From Chloroflexota bacterium (GTDB taxonomy: Bacteria > Chloroflexota > Anaerolineae > Anaerolineales > Villigracilaceae): a stretch of 23,023 nt of DNA. The position numbers and the translations under genes were made by a program. The notes under the pieces are model-generated. The model worked only from the letters and a program-made list of their open reading frames with translations, searched no databases and was not told where the DNA came from. How positions within the stretch are numbered: position 1 is the stretch's first letter; each line of letters begins with the position of its first letter. The DNA lies in the NCBI GenBank assembly GCA_026389975.1, contig JAPLGV010000520.1, positions 1-23,023 on the forward strand. The letters are read 5' to 3'. Positions 13,782 through 20,674 of this stretch are shown one piece after another.

Positions 13782-14109
13782 CGCCAAGTCGCCTTCCACG
13801 GCGGACAGCACCTATCGCTGCTTCACGCTCGGATTCCCGGTTGGGACCGGGCAGTACGGGGAGACGCCTGTCAGCGTTACCATCAGCAGTTACCGGGTCC
13901 TAGCATCTACGCACCTGGAAGCCAACTGTACGCGTACCAAACAGCAGCTTGCCAACCTCTACCCCGGCCTGGACTTCACCTGCGGCCCGGCGGGATTTTA
14001 CTACACCAGCGTTGTCCTGCCCGGGCATCTGAGCAGCAGCCAGGCGGATAAAATTATCATGGACGCGCTTGAACAGGCAGTTTACGGGCCGTGGACTCTC
14101 AATGAGTAA
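13684..14109 (+). pseudogene. Out-of-frame C-terminal part of the LuxR/NBR1-Ig protein
   Basis: This frame continues the protein correctly from the second copy of the 49-bp duplication: CAQYPDTQDWNPSG, then 130 more residues to a TAA after WTLNE. It has four Cys, an extracellular-looking composition, and no family I recognise. It is open throughout and free of stops, so the disruption is recent or is a sequencing or assembly error. An internal ATG at 13790 or GTG at 13744 could be called as a start, but no ribosome site supports this. Confidence 0.7.
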
Positions 14110-14135
14110 GCTACAGATATTGCAAAAGAATGCTG

Positions 14136-14159
14136 CGAGGCGCACGATTGTGCGCCTCG
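14136..14159 (+). terminator. Hairpin after the LuxR/NBR1-Ig gene
   Basis: CGAGGCGCAC (14136-14145) and GTGCGCCTCG (14150-14159) form a perfect 10-bp stem with a GATT loop, 27 bases after the stop. No T-run follows, so termination would be weak or need a factor. Confidence 0.55.
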
Positions 14160-14178
14160 ACATGTTAAAATGCACTTC

Positions 14179-14250
14179 TTGAAAGAATTCATCTGCTCCC
14201 TCAACCCTGTCTTCGAGACCCTGCATATCAAACGAGACAGGATTTTCGCG
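14179..14250 (+). pseudogene. Decayed copy of the rlmB 5' end
   Basis: Bases 14181-14234 align without gaps to 15076-15129, the first codons of intact rlmB, at 41 of 54 positions; runs of 14 (GAAAGAATTCATCT) and 11 (CGAGACCCTGC) are identical. Its translation LKEFICSLNPVFETL parallels MKEFIYGRNPVYETL. A one-base deletion after 14234 breaks the frame, and homology fades by about 14250, just before the promoter of the next gene. It is a remnant, 895 bases upstream of the real gene. Confidence 0.8.
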
Positions 14251-14259
14251 TGCTATAAT
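14251..14259 (+). promoter_or_regulatory. Extended -10 promoter of the 70-aa gene
   Basis: TGCTATAAT is a perfect extended -10 element. The expected start site is seven bases past it, at the A of ATG 14266, so translation would be leaderless. No -35 match is seen, which extended -10 promoters can tolerate. Confidence 0.6.
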
Positions 14260-14265
14260 GCCAGT

Positions 14266-14478
14266 ATGAACGCTGCAGATGTCCGTTTTTACCGGGAACG
14301 CTGGAAAGCCGTGGAAGAGATCGAACGGCAGGAGCTGCGCGCCATGTCCATAGAAAAGCATTGGAAACAACTCAATGCCATTATGCGGTTTGCCATCCGC
14401 ATGGGCTGGAAACGAGGGGATGATGATGGTGAAATGGAAGTATTCCTGCGATGGGCAAAATTGAAAGAAGGAAAATGA
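14266..14478 (+). CDS. Small helical protein, possible antitoxin or partner of the nucleotidyltransferase
   Basis: A 70-residue hypothetical protein, rich in charged residues and Trp (RFYRERWKAVEEIERQELRA, then HWKQLNAIMRFAIRMGW) and expected to be almost wholly alpha-helical. I recognise no named family. It overlaps the nucleotidyltransferase start by four bases (ATGA), so the two are translationally coupled. The start is ATG 14266 because of the extended -10 placed for a leaderless transcript; a longer frame from 14170 would only translate the decayed rlmB fragment. Small gene first, overlapping, then an AbiEii/MNT-like enzyme is the layout of toxin-antitoxin pairs. That role is inference. 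Confidence 0.7.
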   Translation: MNAADVRFYRERWKAVEEIERQELRAMSIEKHWKQLNAIMRFAIRMGWKRGDDDGEMEVFLRWAKLKEGK

Positions 14479-15056
14479 AACTGCCCGAAGGGTTGGAGCC
14501 ATTCTACACATCATTGGAAGCCGTGCAGCGTTTGCTGATAAAGTTCAATGAGCGGGGCGTAATCATTGGCGGTATTGCGGTAAGCCTTTTGGGGAAACCT
14601 CGTTATACAGAAGACCTGGATGCGATGTTCCTTCTCTCGATAAATGATATTCCGCGTTTCTTGGGCGCGGCGAAAGAAGAAGGGATAGAACCACGCCAGG
14701 AAGATACAACAGAATTCGCGCGGAAAAATCGGGTCCTGCTTCTGCGGCACGTTGCCAGCGATATCAATATAGATATCTCTCTCGGAATACTGTCTTTTGA
14801 AGAAGAAGTCGTTGAGCGCAGTACGGTCAAGTCCGTTGCCTCGCTTTTGGTGCGTTTGCCCACGCCAGAAGATCTGATTATCATGAAGGCCATTGCTCAC
14901 CGACTAAAGGATTTGAATGATATTCAGGCAATCGTTCAAAAACACCCCGATCTTGACTTTACCCGCATCGAGCATTGGGTGAGATCTTTTGCCGAGGCGT
15001 TGGAAGAACCTGAACTATGGGGAGAAATCAAGAAAATCATTGATGCAGCAAAATAA
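14475..15056 (+). CDS. Nucleotidyltransferase-fold protein (AbiEii/MNT-like, DUF6036-type)
   Basis: A 193-residue minimal nucleotidyltransferase. VIIGGIAVSLLGKPRYTEDLD (split here: GG at 32-33, then R43, T45, D47, D49) gives the GG and DxD catalytic motif, with D100 in NIDIS as third acidic residue. The C-terminal helix TPEDLIIMKAIAHRLKD is typical of AbiEii-like toxins and their relatives. Members transfer nucleotides to tRNA or protein targets, either as toxins or as MNT antitoxins; which applies here is open. The start at 14475 overlaps the upstream stop as ATGA; an alternative in-frame ATG at 14451 adds eight residues. It lies 17 bases before rlmB, and the pair interrupts duplicated rlmB sequence. 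Confidence 0.8.
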   Translation: MKLPEGLEPFYTSLEAVQRLLIKFNERGVIIGGIAVSLLGKPRYTEDLDAMFLLSINDIPRFLGAAKEEGIEPRQEDTTEFARKNRVLLLRHVASDINIDISLGILSFEEEVVERSTVKSVASLLVRLPTPEDLIIMKAIAHRLKDLNDIQAIVQKHPDLDFTRIEHWVRSFAEALEEPELWGEIKKIIDAAK

Positions 15057-15073
15057 TCCAATTTGATAACCCC

Positions 15074-15823
15074 ATGAAAGAATTCATCTACGGACGTAAT
15101 CCAGTCTACGAGACCCTGCGCGCCAAACGGCGTGACGTTTTTCGCCTGCAAGTTGCCGAAGGCGTACAGGATAAAGGCCGCCTAACCGAGATTTTGGATT
15201 TGGCCGCCAAACGCAGAATCCCCGTCGAACGCGTGCCTCGCGCCCGGCTGGACAAACTCAGCGAAAGCCATCAAGGTGTGGCGCTGGAGGCCAGCGCCTA
15301 TCCCTACGTGAGGCTGGAAGACATTCTCGACAACTCCAAAACGCGCAGTGAGCCGCTCTTTGTGCTGATCCTCGACACACTGCAAAACCCGCAGAACCTG
15401 GGCACCATCATCCGCACGGCGGAAGCGGTCGGGGTGCATGGTGTTCTCATCCCGACCCATCGGGCAGCGGAGATTACACCGGCGGTCGTCTCGGCTTCAG
15501 CAGGGGCCTCCGAACACATGCTGGTGGCGCAGGCCAACCTGGCACAGGCCATCGTTGAGCTGAAGGAAGCCAACGCGTGGGTCGTCGGCCTGGATGAAAG
15601 CCCGGATTCCAAAGACCCGTCCGAGGTGCGGCTGGATGGCGCTCTGGCGGTGGTGGTGGGCAGCGAAGGGGAAGGCATCCGTCCGCTGGTCCGCCAATCC
15701 TGTGATTTCCTGCTTCGTCTCCCGATGCAGGGACAGATTGAGTCGCTCAACGCGGCAGTTGCCGGGTCGGTGGTGCTGTATCTGGCGTATATATCAAGAA
15801 ACCGAGGCCCTAAAGGTCTTTGA
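15074..15823 (+). CDS. rlmB: 23S rRNA (guanosine-2'-O-)-methyltransferase RlmB, TrmH/SpoU family
   Basis: It methylates a 23S rRNA guanosine at the 2'-OH using SAM. 249 residues. Residues 1-80 are the SpoU substrate-binding domain. The catalytic knotted domain shows motif 1 NPQNLGTIIRTAEA (N108, R114), motif 2 VVVGSEGEGI (E198) and motif 3 IESLNAAVAGSV (S224, N226). All key residues are present and even their numbering fits E. coli RlmB as I remember it. RlmB and related TrmH enzymes are hard to separate by eye, so the exact guanosine is inferred. No Shine-Dalgarno precedes the ATG; the gene may rely on coupling to the nucleotidyltransferase 17 bases upstream. A decayed copy of its 5' end lies at 14179-14250. 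Confidence 0.92.
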   Translation: MKEFIYGRNPVYETLRAKRRDVFRLQVAEGVQDKGRLTEILDLAAKRRIPVERVPRARLDKLSESHQGVALEASAYPYVRLEDILDNSKTRSEPLFVLILDTLQNPQNLGTIIRTAEAVGVHGVLIPTHRAAEITPAVVSASAGASEHMLVAQANLAQAIVELKEANAWVVGLDESPDSKDPSEVRLDGALAVVVGSEGEGIRPLVRQSCDFLLRLPMQGQIESLNAAVAGSVVLYLAYISRNRGPKGL

Positions 15824-15832
15824 GACCTTTAG
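15810..15832. repeat. Perfect hairpin overlapping the rlmB stop codon
   Basis: CTAAAGGTCT (15810-15819) and AGACCTTTAG (15823-15832) form a 10-bp stem with a three-base loop that spans the rlmB stop. No T-run follows. It resembles a REP-like interspersed hairpin more than a terminator. Confidence 0.6.
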
Positions 15833-15855
15833 AGTCTGACTTCATGGAGGAAAAC

Positions 15856-17181
15856 ATGCCAACCGCATCATTCCATTTCCCGAAAGGCTTCCTGTGGGGG
15901 ACGGCCACCGCCTCGCACCAGGTGGAGGGCGGCAACACCAACAACAACTGGTACAAGTGGGAACTGGAGGGGCACACCGCCCACAAGTCCGGGCTGGCCA
16001 GCGACTGGTGGGGCGGGCGCTGGAAGGAAGACTTCGACCGCGCCGCCGAGGCCGGGCAGAACGCCCACCGCCTATCGGTGGAGTGGAGCCGCATCCAGCC
16101 CACGCCCGACCGCTGGGACGAAGAAGCCCTCGAGCGCTATCGCACCATGCTGCGTGGCCTGTGCGACCGGAACATCACGCCCATGGTCACCCTGCACCAC
16201 TTCACCGACCCGCTCTGGCTGGGCGAGTTGGGAGGCTGGGAGACCGATGCGGTTGTGCCGCTGTTTGAGAAGTTCACGCGCAAAGTAGTGGAAGCGCTGA
16301 AAGAGTACTGCTCGCTGTGGTGTACCATCAACGAGCCGAACGTCTACGCGCTCGAAGGTTACTTGCGCGGGAACTTCCCGCCCGGCAAATCGGACCTGAA
16401 ACTAGGCATCCGGGTGCAGGCCAATATGGCGCGCGCTCATGCTGCCGCATATCGCGCCATCCACGAACTCCAGCCCGAGGCGCGCGTCGGCTACGCCCTG
16501 CACTTCCGGCCGCAGGAACCGGGCCGCCCGTGGTCTCCGCTCGACCGGCTAATGCGAAATAGCCGGTTTACAGGCGTAAACATGGCCTTCCCATCCGCCA
16601 TCTCCACCGGCGTGCTGAAGTCGCCGCTGGGCAAGATCCCGGTCCCGGAAGCCAAAGGGACGCAGGATTACTTCGGCCTGAACTACTATTCGGTGGATAC
16701 GGTGGCCTTCGACCTGCGCAAACGCGACGAACTGTTCTCACGCTCGTTCTTCCCCGAAGGCACCGACCTGGCAGACGCAGGGATGAACTCCAATACGCCG
16801 GAGGGCTTTTTCTGGGCCTTCAAGTGGGTCGTAAAGACCTACCCCAACCTGCCTATCATCGTCACCGAGAACGGCATTGAAGACAGCACCGACCGCATCC
16901 GCCCGCGCTACCTCGCCCAGCACGTTCACGCCATGTGGCGGGCGGTCAACTTCAACTGGCCGGTGCGCGGCTGCTTCCATTGGTCACTGGTGGACAACTT
17001 CGAATGGGAGCGCGGCTGGACCCAGCGCTTCGGCCTGTGGGGCATTGACATCGAGACCCAGAAGCGCACCAAGCGCCCGTCCGCGGACCTGTACACCGCC
17101 ATCTGCATAGAGAACGGACTCACCTCCGAGATGGTGCAGAAATATTGCCCCGAGGTGTACGAGAAGTTATTTCCGGGGTAA
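15856..17181 (+). CDS. Glycoside hydrolase family 1 beta-glycosidase
   Basis: A retaining beta-glucosidase/galactosidase, 441 residues, cytoplasmic (no signal peptide). GH1 hallmarks are the N-terminal FPKGFLWGTATASHQVEGG, VTLHHFTDPLW, the acid/base Glu160 in TINEPN, the nucleophile Glu338 in VTENG, and CFHWSLVDNFEWERGW for sugar binding. The start is ATG 15856: GGAGG (15846-15850) is five bases upstream, whereas the in-frame ATG 15844 overlaps that site. The segment before the nucleophile (residues about 215-330) looks a little compact but the total length is normal. Sugar specificity cannot be told. A large inverted repeat follows the stop codon. Confidence 0.95.
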   Translation: MPTASFHFPKGFLWGTATASHQVEGGNTNNNWYKWELEGHTAHKSGLASDWWGGRWKEDFDRAAEAGQNAHRLSVEWSRIQPTPDRWDEEALERYRTMLRGLCDRNITPMVTLHHFTDPLWLGELGGWETDAVVPLFEKFTRKVVEALKEYCSLWCTINEPNVYALEGYLRGNFPPGKSDLKLGIRVQANMARAHAAAYRAIHELQPEARVGYALHFRPQEPGRPWSPLDRLMRNSRFTGVNMAFPSAISTGVLKSPLGKIPVPEAKGTQDYFGLNYYSVDTVAFDLRKRDELFSRSFFPEGTDLADAGMNSNTPEGFFWAFKWVVKTYPNLPIIVTENGIEDSTDRIRPRYLAQHVHAMWRAVNFNWPVRGCFHWSLVDNFEWERGWTQRFGLWGIDIETQKRTKRPSADLYTAICIENGLTSEMVQKYCPEVYEKLFPG

Positions 17182-17189
17182 TCGTGAAT

Positions 17190-17233
17190 GGGGAATGGTT
17201 AATGGTTTTCCCATGGCCTATTAACCATTCCCC
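17190..17233. repeat. 14-bp-arm inverted repeat after the GH1 gene
   Basis: GGGGAATGGTTAAT (17190-17203) is the exact reverse complement of 17220-17233, with a 16-base loop. It starts eight bases after the GH1 stop. There is no T-run. It may act in termination or be a mobile-repeat remnant, since the arm contains the near-tandem unit AATGGTTAATGG. Confidence 0.75.
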
Positions 17234-17272
17234 GGTACTTTCTGGACCTGAACCTGCCTCTGCTAATCTGAC

Positions 17273-17806
17273 ATGAACCCCACCCTTGACACCATCTTCC
17301 GCCGCCGTTCCGTCCGCAAGTACACCGATCAGCCGGTGGAGCCGGAAAAACTTGATCTGTTGTTAAAGGCTGCCATGGCTGCGCCCTCGGCCATGAACTG
17401 CAAACCGTGGGAATTCGTAGTCGTCACCGACCCGGAGAAGTTGGCCCAGTTCCGCAAGCGGCTTATCTTTGGCAATCGCAACGCCCCGGCGGCAATTGTC
17501 GTATGCGGCAACCCGTCCCTGAGCTCCAACCCCGTGGCGCGTTTGTTCTGGGTGCAGGATTGCAGCCTGGCCGGTGAGAATATCCTCATCGCTGCCGCAG
17601 GGCTGGGACTGGGCACGGTCTGGGTGGGAGTCCATCCAGTGGCTGAGTTCGTGCGTGTCGTGCGGGAGGTTGCCGAGCTGCCGAAGCGCGTCACCCCGCT
17701 GGGACTCATCTACGTCGGCTACCCGGCGGAGGAGAAACCAGCGCGCACGCAATATGACGCCGGCCGCGTCCACATGGAAACATACGGCAAGAAAAAAGCC
17801 TCGTGA
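17273..17806 (+). CDS. Nitroreductase family FMN oxidoreductase
   Basis: A 177-residue flavoprotein that uses NAD(P)H to reduce nitro, quinone or related compounds. The FMN phosphate-binding RRSVRKY lies at residues 11-17, PSAMNCKPWEF contributes the second FMN contact, and GENILIAAAGLGLGTVWVG is the conserved central helix with its glycine turn. At this length it belongs to the small NfsA/NfsB-like single-domain group. There is no Shine-Dalgarno before the ATG; a weak TGCTAATCT element sits four bases ahead, so expression may be leaderless, but this is not certain. The following gene overlaps by four bases, so the two are co-translated. Confidence 0.92.
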   Translation: MNPTLDTIFRRRSVRKYTDQPVEPEKLDLLLKAAMAAPSAMNCKPWEFVVVTDPEKLAQFRKRLIFGNRNAPAAIVVCGNPSLSSNPVARLFWVQDCSLAGENILIAAAGLGLGTVWVGVHPVAEFVRVVREVAELPKRVTPLGLIYVGYPAEEKPARTQYDAGRVHMETYGKKKAS

Positions 17807-18714
17807 ATTTCAACCTTCCTCCCGCCTTCGTCAACAACGTCACCGCGGCCTTCGGCGACCCCGGCCTCCGTTACCTGGCCGCCCTCCCGGACCTGCTGGC
17901 CGAGGCCGCCCATCGCTGGGACCTGACGCCCGGCAAGCCATTCCTGCTTTCCTACAACTACGTCTGCCCTGTCACAAGGGCTGATGGCACGCCTGCCGTG
18001 CTCAAAATCGGCGTGCCCAACCGCGAACTGAACAGCGAGATCAAGACACTGCGCGTCTACGCCGGACAGGGCGCCTGCCGCCTGCTGGAAGCGGACGCTG
18101 ACCAGGGGTTGCTCCTGCTGGAGCATCTCCAGCCCGGGACGATGCTCGCTACGCTCAAAGATGACGACCGCGCCACCGAAATCGCTGCGGAGGTGATGCA
18201 GGCCATCCAGCGCCCGGTCCCAAAAGGGGATGGTTTTCTATCCTTGCGCGAATGGTTCGACGAGTTGAAAGGCTTGCGTCCGCGCTTTGGCGGCGGGACG
18301 GGCCCATTCCCGGAGAAAACAGTCGAGATTGTTGAGGGGCTGGTCCGTGAGTTGTTCGCTGAAGACCGTCCGCAGGTGCTCCTGCACGGCGACTTTCACC
18401 ATTTCACTATTTTGCTTTCGGAGCGCGGCTGGCTCGTGATTGATCCGAAAGGCGTGGCCGGACCGGCAGAGTACGAGATCGGGCCGCTGCTGCTAAATCC
18501 GTGGGGGGAGATGCCGGATGAGACGGAAGCCATCCAGCGGACACAGCGGCGGATTGCCATCCTGGCCGAACGGCTGGGATTCGACCGTCAGCGGCTGTGG
18601 GCGTGGGCCATCTGTCACAGCCTGCTCTCAACCTGGTGGGACATGGCAGAAGATGGGTCCGGGGGTGAATATTCCCGCGCCTGGACGGAAATCTTCCTGA
18701 AGACGCGGATATAA
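17803..18714 (+). CDS. APH(6)/hydroxyurea-type phosphotransferase with altered Mg-binding residue
   Basis: A 303-residue kinase of the aminoglycoside/hydroxyurea phosphotransferase family (PF04655-like, StrB relatives). RADGTPAVLKIGVPNREL has the ATP-binding Lys, GLLLLEHLQPGTML is the hinge, LLHGDFHH has the catalytic Asp197, and VIDPKGVAGPAEYEIGPLL has the DFG-equivalent Asp214. The catalytic loop is normally HGDxHxxN; here the last position is Thr202, so the Mg-binding Asn is missing. It starts with GTG in the overlap GTGA with the nitroreductase stop. Chromosomal members of this family often have unknown natural substrates, so resistance should not be assumed. A terminator follows. Confidence 0.85.
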   Translation: MNFNLPPAFVNNVTAAFGDPGLRYLAALPDLLAEAAHRWDLTPGKPFLLSYNYVCPVTRADGTPAVLKIGVPNRELNSEIKTLRVYAGQGACRLLEADADQGLLLLEHLQPGTMLATLKDDDRATEIAAEVMQAIQRPVPKGDGFLSLREWFDELKGLRPRFGGGTGPFPEKTVEIVEGLVRELFAEDRPQVLLHGDFHHFTILLSERGWLVIDPKGVAGPAEYEIGPLLLNPWGEMPDETEAIQRTQRRIAILAERLGFDRQRLWAWAICHSLLSTWWDMAEDGSGGEYSRAWTEIFLKTRI

Positions 18715-18719
18715 AAAAC

Positions 18720-18745
18720 AAGGCGGACGCTGCGTCCGCCTTTTG
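18720..18745. terminator. Bidirectional terminator between phosphotransferase and mgtC
   Basis: AAGGCGGACG (18720-18729 plus adjacent A) and CGTCCGCCTT (18733-18742) form a strong stem. A TTTT run follows on the plus strand and a longer T-run (complement of ATAAAAAACA) on the minus strand. Confidence 0.9.
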
Positions 18746-18750
18746 CTTCC

Positions 18751-19389
18751 CTAATACTTTAATTCCTTGATTTCTTTATCCGCCAGCAATTTCTCAGCGA
18801 GGCAGAGATGGTCACGGAAGCGGCCCTCGAGTTCCCACACGCTGGCCATTTCCCCATTTTGTTTCATGCGCTTGCGGTTCCGGACCCGCATCCGGCACTC
18901 ATGGAACAGGGCTTCCAACTCCTCGTGTTTTTCATCGCGCGCCGGGTAGACAATTTCGTAGGTGCGCGTTTCCCGGCCAATGTGGTCCACCATCTGGTCG
19001 AGACGGGCGAAGAAAGCCAGGACGATGATGACGATTATCGTTGTCGCCATTGCCAGGGTATACTCGCCAATCCCAACGGCCATCCCGAGCGCCGCCGCGG
19101 CCCAGATGGACGAGGCAGTGGTCAGACCTTTGAGTTTGCCCTCCGCAAACAAAATGACCCCCGCACCCAAGAAACCGATACCGGTGACGATGTTGGCAGC
19201 AATGCGGGAAGTAGCAGGGTCACCAAATTTTGCCGACAGAATGGTGAACAGCGTCGCACCGATGGTGATGAGGGTGATGGTACGCAGACCGGCAGCCTTG
19301 GAGTGTATTTCGCGCTCAAAACCAATGATCCCGCCGATGGCCACGGCAATCAGGATTTTGATCAAATCTTCAGGGGTAAATACGAACAT
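18751..19389 (-). CDS. MgtC/SapB family membrane protein
   Basis: A 212-residue inner-membrane protein of the MgtC family, linked in other bacteria to magnesium homeostasis and ATP synthase control. The conserved N-terminal part has about four transmembrane segments, with GGIIGFEREIHSKAAGLRT and GIGFLGAGVIL as hallmarks. The soluble C-terminal part (from about residue 145) is charged, as in MgtC proteins with an ACT-like tail. I set the start at ATG 19389, five bases after GGAGG; a TTG at 19401 overlaps that ribosome site. It stands alone, with a terminator of the upstream gene just before it. Biochemical role is uncertain for the whole family. Confidence 0.9.
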   Translation of the reverse strand: MFVFTPEDLIKILIAVAIGGIIGFEREIHSKAAGLRTITLITIGATLFTILSAKFGDPATSRIAANIVTGIGFLGAGVILFAEGKLKGLTTASSIWAAAALGMAVGIGEYTLAMATTIIVIIVLAFFARLDQMVDHIGRETRTYEIVYPARDEKHEELEALFHECRMRVRNRKRMKQNGEMASVWELEGRFRDHLCLAEKLLADKEIKELKY

Positions 19390-19403
19390 AGCGGCCTCCA
19401 ATA

Positions 19404-19439
19404 AGAAAAAAAATCAGGGCAACCGATAGGGTTGCCCTG
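19404..19439 (-). terminator. Terminator of the glycine C-acetyltransferase gene
   Basis: CAGGGCAACC (19415-19424) and GGTTGCCCTG (19430-19439) form a perfect 10-bp stem with a five-base loop. On the minus strand it is followed by A and eight T residues, a strong intrinsic terminator. Confidence 0.92.
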
Positions 19440-19464
19440 TGAATTGTACCGCAAATCAGGGAAT

Positions 19465-20646
19465 TTAAATCACGCCCAACTTCTTCCCCACCTTCGCGAA
19501 CGCCTCCAGCCCCTTATCCAAATCGCCCTTGGCGTGTGCGGCGGAAATCATCACCCGGATCCTCGCCTTGCCCTGCGGGACGGTCGGGTAGCCGAGCGCC
19601 ATTGCAAATACTCCCGCCTCGAACAGTTCGCGGCTGAACTGTTGGGCCAGCGGCGCTTCGCCAAGCATGACCGGGGTGATGGGCGTGGTGCTGAGGCCGG
19701 TATCGAAGCCAAATTTCTTCATTTCGGCTTTGAAATATCTGGTGTTGTCCCACAGACGGTCTACCAGCTCGGTTGAGGATTCGAGGATATCGAGGGCGGC
19801 GATGCAGGCCGCCGCGTCCGGCACGGTGACCGCCGAGGAGAACAGGAACGGGCGGCCGCGCAGGCGCAGCCATTCCACGATGACGGGCGTACCCGCCACC
19901 ACGCCGCCGACCACGCCGAAGGCTTTCGACATCGTCCCGACCTCCACGTCCACTTTGCCGTGCAGGCCAAAGTGGTCCACGATACCGCGCCCGCCCTTGC
20001 CAAGTACGCCTTCACCGTGGGCATCGTCCACCATCAGAAGGACGTCATATTTCTTGGCCACTTCGTAAATCTTATCGAGCGGGGCCACGTCGCCGTCCAT
20101 GCTGAAGACGCCGTCGGTGATGATGATGGCGCGCCGGAACTGCGACAGGTTCTCCTTGATGACCGCTACCAGCGAGACCACATCACAGTGCTCGTAGGGG
20201 ATGATCTTTCCGCCGGAGAGACGGCAGCCGTCAATGATGCTGGCATGGTTCAACCGGTCCGAGAAGATGACATCATCCTTGCCGACCAGCGCCGGGATAG
20301 TCGCCAGGTTGGCACTGAAACCGCTCTGGAAGGTAATGGCCGCTTTGACGCCCTTGAAAGCCGCCAGGCGTTTCTCCAGTTCGAGATGCAGGGTCATGGT
20401 CCCGGCAATAGTGCGCACTGCCGCCGGGCCGACGCCCATCTCATCCATGGCCTTTTTGGCCGCTTCGACCAGTTTCGGATGGTTGGCCAGACCCAGGTAG
20501 TTGTTCGAGCAGAAGTTGAGCACTTTCTTGCCGTCCACCACCAGCCAGGCGCCCTGCGGCGAGCTGATGGTACGGATGCGGTTGTAAAGGCCCTGCGTTT
20601 TCAGGCCTTCGAGTTCCTGCGTGATCCAGTCAGTTTTAGTAGACAT
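19465..20646 (-). CDS. kbl: Glycine C-acetyltransferase (2-amino-3-ketobutyrate CoA ligase)
   Basis: A PLP-dependent alpha-oxoamine synthase, 393 residues. It most likely converts 2-amino-3-oxobutyrate plus CoA to glycine and acetyl-CoA in threonine breakdown. Visible are the N-terminal RTISSPQGAW and VLNFCSNNYLGLA, FQSGFSANLA, DRLNHASIIDG, the PLP Asp/His region DDAHGEGVLGKGGRG, and the Schiff-base Lys241 in GTMSKAFGVVGG. The start has AGGAG nearby upstream; a longer frame to 20847 would run through a promoter and inverted repeats and is rejected. BioF and serine palmitoyltransferase are close relatives; the opening RxIxSPQGA favours Kbl. No threonine dehydrogenase gene is adjacent. Confidence 0.88.
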   Translation of the reverse strand: MSTKTDWITQELEGLKTQGLYNRIRTISSPQGAWLVVDGKKVLNFCSNNYLGLANHPKLVEAAKKAMDEMGVGPAAVRTIAGTMTLHLELEKRLAAFKGVKAAITFQSGFSANLATIPALVGKDDVIFSDRLNHASIIDGCRLSGGKIIPYEHCDVVSLVAVIKENLSQFRRAIIITDGVFSMDGDVAPLDKIYEVAKKYDVLLMVDDAHGEGVLGKGGRGIVDHFGLHGKVDVEVGTMSKAFGVVGGVVAGTPVIVEWLRLRGRPFLFSSAVTVPDAAACIAALDILESSTELVDRLWDNTRYFKAEMKKFGFDTGLSTTPITPVMLGEAPLAQQFSRELFEAGVFAMALGYPTVPQGKARIRVMISAAHAKGDLDKGLEAFAKVGKKLGVI

Positions 20647-20674
20647 GGTTTCTCCTTGTGAAATATGCGAATCC

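Noticed and set aside
14170..14265. Upstream extension of the 70-aa protein
   Set aside because: This stretch is the decayed rlmB 5' end and precedes the extended -10 promoter.
17803..18714. Antibiotic resistance call for the APH(6)-like gene
   Set aside because: Family resemblance does not show the substrate, and a catalytic-loop residue is changed; it sits in an ordinary chromosomal operon.
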